Shown: positions 1 through 5,653 of the stretch, piece after piece
How the letters are laid out: the number at the start of each line of letters is the position of its first letter
How positions within the stretch are numbered: position 1 is the first letter of the stretch
Assembly (NCBI RefSeq): GCF_019417665.1
Contig: NZ_DXUU01000064.1
Location: 1-10,902 of the forward strand
Length of the DNA stretch: 10,902 nucleotides
Origin: Ruminococcus sp.
GTDB lineage: Bacteria; Bacillota; Clostridia; Oscillospirales; Ruminococcaceae
Direction of reading: 5' to 3'
The notes under the pieces: generated by a model
What the model was told of the DNA's origin: nothing
Seen by the model: only the letters and a program-made list of their open reading frames with translations
Database searches by the model: none
Position numbers and translations under genes: made by a program

Positions 1-105
1 ACCTCACCTCGCGGCTTCGGCTCCAAGGCTGTGTACCGGCTGCTTGCTGGGCTTTACCGGGTCCGGACTTTCACCGAACTATTTTATCTGCACCGAACTG
101 GCGCA
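1..105 (-). promoter_or_regulatory. Structured RNA-like segment, possibly part of an FMN riboswitch (cut by window edge)
   Basis: Read on the minus strand, this GC-rich stretch contains GGTGAAAGTCCGGAC (75-61), GTAAAGCCC (57-49) and GCAAGC (47-42), in that order. They resemble the RFN-element (FMN riboswitch) blocks GGTGAAA-TCC, GTAAAGCCC and GCGAGC. The last bases, GAGGTGAGGT (10-1), could open the next conserved arm, which would lie outside the window. The bases around GGTGAAAG can pair (TTCGG with CCGGA). The expected 5' P1/J1 block is not convincing and P3 is imperfect, so this could instead be a diverged riboswitch, another structured RNA or an intergenic repeat. If it is real, the controlled gene (riboflavin uptake or synthesis) lies to the left. 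The 9-bp direct repeat CACCGAACT occurs at 72-80 and 91-99. Confidence 0.27.
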
Positions 106-116
106 CCCTCACGATG

Positions 117-241
117 TTTATTATAGCAAAAAAGAGATTTTTTGCTATAATTGTCCGATATGCAGGGAGCAAATCTCTGATTTGCGTATCTGCAAGGACA
201 TCAAAATAAATTATAATAAATGCTATGCATTTATTATAGCA
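117..241. repeat. Three-hairpin intergenic cassette flanked by 12-bp direct repeats
   Basis: Hairpin 1 (121-150) has perfect 13-bp arms, TTATAGCAAAAAA and its complement, around a GAGA loop. Hairpin 2 (about 152-200) is a nested, interrupted stem: TGTCC/GGACA outside, TGCAG/CTGCA in the middle, and GCAAATC/GATTTGC around TCT inside. Hairpin 3 (212-238) has 12-bp arms around TAT. The block is bounded by identical TTTATTATAGCA copies at 117-128 and 230-241. The arms place the extended -10-like word TGCTATAAT on the plus strand (143-151) and twice on the minus strand (128-120 and 241-233). It could be a small palindromic mobile repeat, a regulatory RNA leader or a divergent promoter region. No coding sequence is supported here. 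Confidence 0.6.
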
Positions 242-264
242 CAAAAATCAGCTTTACGGAAGAT

Positions 265-306
265 TTAGAGATAAATTAGAGATAATTTTAGAGGTAATTT
301 AGAGAT
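265..306 (+). promoter_or_regulatory. Four phased direct repeats, likely response-regulator binding sites
   Basis: TTAGAGAT occurs at 265-272, 276-283 and 299-306, with the variant TTAGAGGT at 288-295. The start-to-start spacing is 11, 12 and 11 bp, about one helical turn, so all copies face the same side of the DNA. The array ends 8 bp before an extended -10 hexamer that lacks a good -35, which is the layout of many promoters activated by OmpR/PhoP-family response regulators. The identity of the regulator is not visible in this window. Confidence 0.6.
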
Positions 307-311
307 TCGTG

Positions 312-320
312 TGTTATGAT
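312..320 (+). promoter_or_regulatory. Extended -10 promoter of the transporter operon
   Basis: TGTTATGAT gives a TGn extension plus the -10 hexamer TATGAT (315-320). The bases 17 bp upstream (292-297, AGGTAA) do not resemble TTGACA and lie inside the direct-repeat array, which suggests an activator-dependent promoter. Transcription would begin near 326-328, leaving a leader of about 25 nt that contains the AGGAGG ribosome site at 337-342. Confidence 0.55.
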
Positions 321-351
321 AAGGACATACCAAAAAAGGAGGCATATTATT

Positions 352-2544
352 ATGCGTAAGAAACTGATTGCTTTTGTGATGGCTGTTATGGTAACTTTTA
401 CTGTCACAGGATGCCAAAAGTCAAAAGATGAAGAAGTTGTTACATACAAAGGGCAATATGTGGAGGAGGAAGTTTCGCTTCCGGGACAATACGGCTTATT
501 CGGAGAATTGTTTTTACATGATGAAACGGCATCATTTCTGGATTATGGTACAAAAGAAATTTGTCAGCTGAATGATGATAAATCAGAATTCAGCGAGTCG
601 GCACTTTCGGATACCAGCAGCCTTGGAACAGATTTATATATTCCATGTGCAGTCTGTTCTCCGGACGGAACATATTTTTTCAGTTACTACAATGATGAAA
701 ACGAAATGCAGTATGCTGCAATTACAGCTGACGGCGAAGTTTCATCATTTACACTGGACGGTATTTATTTGAATATGCTGGAATTTTCACCGGACGGAAA
801 ACTGTTTGCATTTGGCTCAGGTAAAGCAGGCTTTCAGGTCTATGAAATCGATATCCAGCGGCAGTCTGCAAAAGCTTTGTTTGCTATAAATGACGAAGCC
901 TGTGCCTTTGATGTGGTGAATGACTATATTGTCGCAGTGGATTCCACGGATATGTATTTCTACGACTACAAAAATGCAACAATTACAGATACGCCGGAAG
1001 CCATGCAAGGTTTTCTCAGTGAACAGGGCTTATCAGGAAACACTCAGCACGTTGCTTATGATTTTTGCAGCGGCGAAGACGGTTCATTCTACATTGTTTC
1101 AAAAAAAGGGTTGTACCGTTATGTCATGGGCGGGAATCTGGTGGAACAGCTCATTGACGGATATTCCTGCCGACTGAGCAATCCCTCTTATACAGTAAAC
1201 TCCGTCATTTGTGATGCAGACGGCAGCTTTTTGATCAGCTATGAGGAAGGTGTGCTCATGCGGTATCGCTATGACCCGGAAGCTGTCAATGAAATTACTT
1301 CAACACTGAAAGTATACAGCCTTACCGAAAATGATACATTATCACAGATAATCAGTGAATACAAGGTACAGAATCCTACAGTACGAGTGGATTATGAGAT
1401 CGGTATGCGAAACGGTATAACTTATGATGACGCTTTGAAAAATCTGACTACAGAAGTTCTTTCAGACAATGCTCCTGATGTTATGATGCTGGACGGACTG
1501 GATATTGATAACTATGCAGAAAAGAATATGCTACTTGACTTGACAGACAGTGAAGTCATATGGAATCCCGATAACGTCCTATTGGACAATGTTGCAAAAT
1601 GGAACAGTAATGACAGCGGATTATATTCTGTTGCCTGCAAATTTGAAGTGCCCATTATTATTGCGTGGCAGGAGGATATGAAGAGTATCAGCAGTCTTTC
1701 TGATTTCGCAGATGTTATAGAGGAGAAATATGATGGAGATCTGTATAATCCTAAGGGCTATGTAACTTACTTTTTGTCCGCAGGAGAAATTATTGATACA
1801 GCATTTGCACTTGCGGGAGATGACGCTGTCACAGAAAATGGTATTGACAAAGATGCTATGATACAAATACTGCGTGATTGCACAAAAATTTATCAGGAGG
1901 GTGATGATAGATACGTGGAATCAAAGGTGGCATTAGAGCTTGAAGAATCACTTGCACCATCCGAAAAATGGGGAATTCGTCCGGCTGGAAGAGGTTTGTA
2001 TATGCTTGATGGACAGTCAGTTATTGCAGCAGGAACAACAAGAGGTTTTGATACTGATTTGAATTTAATTACTTCACTAAATACAGAAAATTCTGATATA
2101 ACTTATCGTTATGGTTTAAATGATGAAAGTAATACTTTTATTCCTAAATGCAATCTTGGAATATGTACCGCCGGAGATAATATAGATGAAGCACAGCATT
2201 TTATTGCAACAGCAATTTCCGAAAATGTACAGAATGTGGAGAATTATGACGGATTTCCGGTCAACAAAAATTCATTACAGAAGTTTTATGATAAGAACCA
2301 TGACAAGGATAATTATACAGGAATGTGTGCAGGTCTGACTACTGTTCGTGCAACATGGATGGATGATAAAGAAGCGGCTGAATTTCAGAGTACAATTGAA
2401 AAATTAAGCGAACCTGTGATATTGGATACTATGACCCATGATATTATTATTGACGTGGGAACGAAATGCCTGGAGGGCAGTCTTACACCCGAAGAAGCAG
2501 CTGACGAAATTGCAAGACAGCTTGACTTGCGAATGAAGGAATAA
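352..2544 (+). CDS. Beta-propeller / extracellular solute-binding lipoprotein of an ABC importer
   Basis: This is a lipid-anchored, extracellular substrate-binding component of an ABC importer. The start at 352 is chosen because AGGAGG (337-342) sits 9 bp upstream. An in-frame ATG at 316 overlaps the promoter -10 and has no ribosome site. The 730-residue product begins MRKK, then a hydrophobic stretch and the lipobox TVTGC, with lipid-modified Cys21. Residues about 40-315 carry repeated blade-like motifs (SPDGTYFF at 103, SPDGKLFA at 146, GEDGSFYI at 241, DADGSFLI at 288), suggesting a beta-propeller. From about 318 (STLKVYSL) to the end it reads like a family 1 solute-binding protein, including DAPDVMMLDGLDIDNYAEKN-type text (here NAPDVMML). 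Such proteins are usually about 400-450 residues, so the propeller half is an addition. The substrate is unknown; sugar or peptide are possible. It is first in a four-gene operon. Confidence 0.85.
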   Translation: MRKKLIAFVMAVMVTFTVTGCQKSKDEEVVTYKGQYVEEEVSLPGQYGLFGELFLHDETASFLDYGTKEICQLNDDKSEFSESALSDTSSLGTDLYIPCAVCSPDGTYFFSYYNDENEMQYAAITADGEVSSFTLDGIYLNMLEFSPDGKLFAFGSGKAGFQVYEIDIQRQSAKALFAINDEACAFDVVNDYIVAVDSTDMYFYDYKNATITDTPEAMQGFLSEQGLSGNTQHVAYDFCSGEDGSFYIVSKKGLYRYVMGGNLVEQLIDGYSCRLSNPSYTVNSVICDADGSFLISYEEGVLMRYRYDPEAVNEITSTLKVYSLTENDTLSQIISEYKVQNPTVRVDYEIGMRNGITYDDALKNLTTEVLSDNAPDVMMLDGLDIDNYAEKNMLLDLTDSEVIWNPDNVLLDNVAKWNSNDSGLYSVACKFEVPIIIAWQEDMKSISSLSDFADVIEEKYDGDLYNPKGYVTYFLSAGEIIDTAFALAGDDAVTENGIDKDAMIQILRDCTKIYQEGDDRYVESKVALELEESLAPSEKWGIRPAGRGLYMLDGQSVIAAGTTRGFDTDLNLITSLNTENSDITYRYGLNDESNTFIPKCNLGICTAGDNIDEAQHFIATAISENVQNVENYDGFPVNKNSLQKFYDKNHDKDNYTGMCAGLTTVRATWMDDKEAAEFQSTIEKLSEPVILDTMTHDIIIDVGTKCLEGSLTPEEAADEIARQLDLRMKE

Positions 2545-2548
2545 CACA

Positions 2549-3400
2549 ATGAAACGATTAACATTGCATAAACAAAATCTGCGTCACGTACCTTTTCTTC
2601 TTCCGAGCTTTATTGGCGTTATGGTCTTTGTGCTGATTCCTTTTGCGGATTCGGTCAGGCGTTCCTTCTGTGCCGCAGTTACGGGAGAGTTTGTGGGAGT
2701 GCAGAATTTTAAGACTATTTTCGAAAATGAAGCTTTTTTATTGGCTGTGAAAAATACCTCACTGTTTACAGCCGTCTGCCTGCCGATATTGATCATTCTG
2801 TCATTCTTTATTTCTTACGCCTTGTGCAAGCTGAAATACATACGTATCATCAAATCGGCGCTTCTGTTTCCGCTTGCAGTACCGACGGCAACCCTTGTTT
2901 TGGTGTGGCAGGTTCTCTTTGATGACGCCGGATATATTAACTCTATTATTACTGAGTTTGGCGGCAGTGAAATTCATTTTCTGCATAGCTCTTCAGCGTT
3001 CTGGGTGCTTGTGGGCAGCTACGTCTGGAAAAACCTTGGCTATACGGTGCTTTTGTGGGTGGCGGGAATAATGCGCATTTCCACCTCGTTGACAGATGCT
3101 GCAAGGGTTGACGGAGCCAATGAACGGCAATGCCTGTTCTATATCATTTTGCCAAATTTGAAACCAACGCTGTATACTATTACCATTCTCTCGTTTCTCA
3201 ATTCGTTTAAAGTGTTCCGTGAGGCTTACCTTGTGGCAGGTTCTTATCCTCATGACAGTATGTATCTTTTACAGCATTTGTTTAACAATTGGTTTGTAAA
3301 TATGGAATTGGATAAAATGGCAGCAGCGGCTGTATGTGTATTCGGTGTAATTTTTCTTGCTATCGTTCTGTTGCAGCGTGCATGGGATAAGGAGGGCTGA
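2549..3400 (+). CDS. ABC transporter permease, MalF/UgpA type
   Basis: This is an integral membrane subunit of a carbohydrate-type ABC importer that forms half of the transmembrane channel. The 283-residue protein has about six hydrophobic segments, at roughly 13-33, 68-95, 103-125, 150-175, 205-225 and 257-279. Its cytoplasmic EAA loop begins at D183 (DAARVDGANERQ, then ILP), the docking site for the ATPase, and matches the family pattern closely. It starts 4 bp after the lipoprotein stop, with AAGGA (2536-2540) as ribosome site. The next gene is its partner permease. No nucleotide-binding subunit is encoded nearby, so an ATPase from elsewhere, MsmX-like, is inferred. Confidence 0.9.
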   Translation: MKRLTLHKQNLRHVPFLLPSFIGVMVFVLIPFADSVRRSFCAAVTGEFVGVQNFKTIFENEAFLLAVKNTSLFTAVCLPILIILSFFISYALCKLKYIRIIKSALLFPLAVPTATLVLVWQVLFDDAGYINSIITEFGGSEIHFLHSSSAFWVLVGSYVWKNLGYTVLLWVAGIMRISTSLTDAARVDGANERQCLFYIILPNLKPTLYTITILSFLNSFKVFREAYLVAGSYPHDSMYLLQHLFNNWFVNMELDKMAAAAVCVFGVIFLAIVLLQRAWDKEG

Positions 3401-3402
3401 GC

Positions 3403-4251
3403 ATGAAAAAAGTCAGAACGGTCATCCTTTACATACTCTTTGCATTGCTTTCTCTTGCAATTCTGTATCCAATTGTGCTTGTCATTATCTTGTCGGTACA
3501 GGATTCGGACGAGCTGGCAGGAACGATTTCACCTCTGATACAGTTTACAAGTGAATATGCGGATATTCACTATCTTCCGCAGTACCCAACTCTTGGACAT
3601 TTCACGGATCTGCTGATTTTCACACCGGAATTCTATACAGTTTTCTGGAATTCTCTGCTTATGGTAGGATTCATTCTGGCATTTCAGCTTGCAGTTGCAG
3701 TACCGTCGGCATGGGCGTTTGCAAGGTTTCGATTCAGAGGGAAAAAGCTGCTGTTCAATCTGTACGTCATTTTCATGCTGATGCCCTTTCAGGTGACGAT
3801 GCTTTCACAGTACATAGTGCTGGATCGCTTTCAGCTGATGGATACAAGATGGGCGGTTATCCTGCCTGCAATATTCTCGACCTTTGCTGTGTTTCTGATA
3901 TATCGTGGCTTTGCGGATATTCCAAATGATGTAGCGGATTCTGCACGTATTGATGGAGCTAATGAATGGCAGGTTCTGCGGTATATCGGTCTGCCCCTTG
4001 GAAAGCATGGTATCCTGTCCTGTCTGGTACTCAGTTTTCTGGATTACTGGAATATGGTAGAGCAGCCTCTTGCATTCATCAAGGATAAAGGCAAATTTCC
4101 GTTATCACTGTATCTGCCGATGATGGATTTAAGCAGTGCGAAACTGATGCTGGCAGCATCAGTTGTAACGCTTGTTCCTGCGGTGTTTGTGTTTATCATT
4201 GGACAGGATTATCTTGAGCAGGGCATTATATCTTCTGCATTAAAGGAGTAG
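3403..4251 (+). CDS. ABC transporter permease, MalG/UgpE type
   Basis: This is the second transmembrane subunit of the importer and would pair with the preceding permease. The 282-residue protein opens with a short basic segment and a hydrophobic helix (about 8-28). It has several further membrane segments and an EAA loop beginning at D179 (DSARIDGANEWQ, then GLP) for ATPase docking. Length and motif are typical of MalG-family permeases. It begins 2 bp after the upstream stop, with a GGAGG ribosome site at 3391-3395. Tight packing implies co-transcription and coupled translation with its neighbours. Confidence 0.9.
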   Translation: MKKVRTVILYILFALLSLAILYPIVLVIILSVQDSDELAGTISPLIQFTSEYADIHYLPQYPTLGHFTDLLIFTPEFYTVFWNSLLMVGFILAFQLAVAVPSAWAFARFRFRGKKLLFNLYVIFMLMPFQVTMLSQYIVLDRFQLMDTRWAVILPAIFSTFAVFLIYRGFADIPNDVADSARIDGANEWQVLRYIGLPLGKHGILSCLVLSFLDYWNMVEQPLAFIKDKGKFPLSLYLPMMDLSSAKLMLAASVVTLVPAVFVFIIGQDYLEQGIISSALKE

Positions 4252-4255
4252 CAAT

Positions 4256-5299
4256 ATGGATGAAAAACAAATTACACTAAAGACAAAAGCTCTCAAATAT
4301 TTTTTGAGATTCCTTGCGGTAATGTTGGTGCTGACTTTTGCATCCAGAGCAATTTATGCATATCAGCTGCCAAGAGTATCAGTCACAAGTATGAAACATA
4401 CAACTTTGAATTATCAGATCAAATCGAATGGTACGGTTCAAACAACCAATGAACTTCCTTTGTATGCTGTTCCTGAGCTGAGAATTGCTGAGGTTTGCGT
4501 CAAAAATGGTGATACCGTTGCTGAGGGAGATGTGCTTTTGAAATACGATACGACTTATTTGGAGGAATACATAGCAAAGCTGTCAAGACAAATTGAAATT
4601 GATACTCTGACAAGAGCTGATTATTATACTGCCCAGGCTTGGAACAGTGCAAAAATACTCACCTTTCAGATTGAAGATAAACAAAAGAAGCTTGAAACTT
4701 ATCAGAAATTGTTGGATGACGGTGCAGTCATGACAAGCACTGCAAATGGTATGATTTGCAGTGTGAACGTGACCGCTGGTAATTTCACTGGAGAAACAGC
4801 AGGCTTTCTGATTGCGGACTTGTCACAGGATCTGTACTTTACAGCTGAAATTACGGAAGAAGAAAGTGAATTGCTGTTTGCAGGTGATTTGGTGAATCTT
4901 AGTTTTCGTGGCGGAAGTATCCTGCTGTCAGACTGTGAAATACAGTCTGTGAATAAAATCAGCGATGGTGTTTATATGGTGGAAATACCGCTTGCCCCCT
5001 CAGAAGTAACGATTGGTGAAATCGGTCAGATGTCTGTAAAGGTGATGTCCGATGAACGATATGACTGTATTCCGCTGGAGGCAGTTCATGAAAAAGGTGA
5101 TCAGCACTATGTCTATCTTGTAGAGGAATCGGAAGGATTCCTTGGAACTGAATATCATATCTCCGTTCGTAATGTAGTTGTTACGGAGCAAAACGACAGC
5201 TATGCTGCTGTGCAGGATTCAGGACTAACCAGTGAGGATAAGATTGTAATTTACACGAATAAGGAGTTGTACGAGGGACAAGTTGTGAGAATGGGTTAA
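4256..5299 (+). CDS. HlyD/RND-type membrane-fusion (efflux adaptor) protein
   Basis: This is a membrane-anchored adaptor of the kind that normally works with an efflux ABC transporter (MacA/MacB-like). The 347-residue protein has an N-terminal cytoplasmic stretch and one membrane helix (about 14-36). It then has two half biotinyl-lipoyl motifs (PELRIAEVCVKNGDTVAEGD near 75-95, and TANGMICSVNVTAGNFTGET near 162-182) separated by a short helical hairpin, followed by beta-barrel and membrane-proximal domains. AAAGGAG (4242-4248) precedes the start, 4 bp after the permease stop. Adaptors in Gram-positives are usually followed by an ATPase and an FtsX-like permease. Here a terminator follows at once, so either the export partner is elsewhere or the adaptor serves the importer-like complex in an unknown way. 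Confidence 0.82.
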   Translation: MDEKQITLKTKALKYFLRFLAVMLVLTFASRAIYAYQLPRVSVTSMKHTTLNYQIKSNGTVQTTNELPLYAVPELRIAEVCVKNGDTVAEGDVLLKYDTTYLEEYIAKLSRQIEIDTLTRADYYTAQAWNSAKILTFQIEDKQKKLETYQKLLDDGAVMTSTANGMICSVNVTAGNFTGETAGFLIADLSQDLYFTAEITEEESELLFAGDLVNLSFRGGSILLSDCEIQSVNKISDGVYMVEIPLAPSEVTIGEIGQMSVKVMSDERYDCIPLEAVHEKGDQHYVYLVEESEGFLGTEYHISVRNVVVTEQNDSYAAVQDSGLTSEDKIVIYTNKELYEGQVVRMG

Positions 5300-5322
5300 G
5301 TAAAAATTGATAAAAAGAACTT

Positions 5323-5349
5323 AATGAACAGGAGAAGTTCATTTATTTT
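5323..5349 (+). terminator. Possible first operon terminator
   Basis: AATGAAC (5323-5329) and GTTCATT (5337-5343) form a 7-bp stem around a 7-base loop, followed by the T-rich run TATTTTTA. It lies 23 bp after the adaptor-gene stop. The stem is weak and AT-rich, so it may act only together with the stronger hairpin downstream. Confidence 0.35.
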
Positions 5350-5374
5350 TATAGTGTTCATTGGAATATAAGAA

Positions 5375-5414
5375 AAGGACTGTAGTGCTTATTGCTACAG
5401 TCCTTAAATTTTTT
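5375..5414. terminator. Rho-independent, probably bidirectional terminator
   Basis: AAGGACTGTAG (5375-5385) and CTACAGTCCTT (5395-5405) form a perfect 11-bp stem with a 9-base loop. On the plus strand it is followed by AAATTTTTT, ending the transporter operon. On the minus strand the stem is followed by TTCTTAT after TT within the arm, so it can also stop transcripts of the convergent helicase unit, whose last remnant ends at 5425. Confidence 0.75.
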
Positions 5415-5424
5415 ATAGCCCAAG

Positions 5425-5636
5425 TTACTTTTTAATCACCGTCATGATTTCTTAAAGACGTTTTTCGCCAATACCTTTGATGTGACGGGGAACGTTCTCC
5501 ATTTCTCACAAATCGACAGTTTTGTTTTTCTGCTTCTTTAAGCCATCAGCGTAAAGAAATAGGAATGCTTGAAGTTCATTATGGCTCATCCTCTTAATTT
5601 GGCGGTAGTCACAGTCAATAATTTTTCATCCGTCAT
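5425..5636 (-). pseudogene. Decayed small ORF with possible C-terminal helix-hairpin-helix motif
   Basis: On the minus strand an ATG at 5636 opens MTDEKLLTVTTAKLRG and stops at 5586. An overlapping ATG at 5589, in another frame, continues MSHNELQAFLFLYADG and LKKQKNKTVDL to a TGA (5508-5506). The same frame then reads EMENVPRHIKGIGEKRL, a TAA (5454-5452), EIMTVIKK and a final TAA (5427-5425). The pieces read as one protein of about 70 residues broken by a one-base shift and two single-base nonsense changes (CGA to TGA, CAA to TAA). IKGIGEKRL resembles the hairpin of helix-hairpin-helix DNA-binding motifs. It starts 17 bp after the helicase stop, so it was probably its operon partner. I do not recognise the family. 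Two short coupled ORFs are a less likely reading. Confidence 0.5.
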
Positions 5637-5653
5637 AGGTTCATTTCCTGTTA

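Noticed and set aside
44..268. Open frame of 74 codons in the leader
   Set aside because: No ribosome site, and it runs through the three hairpins; composition and product are not protein-like.
263..308. CRISPR-like short repeats
   Set aside because: Repeats are only 8 bp with 3-4 bp gaps; this is a binding-site array, not repeats with unique spacers.
316..351. Upstream in-frame ATG for the lipoprotein gene
   Set aside because: It overlaps the -10 hexamer and lacks a ribosome site; the ATG at 352 has AGGAGG and begins a proper lipoprotein signal.
5300..5424. Possible small gene between operon and convergent module
   Set aside because: Only two hairpins with T-rich tails; no start with a ribosome site in either direction.
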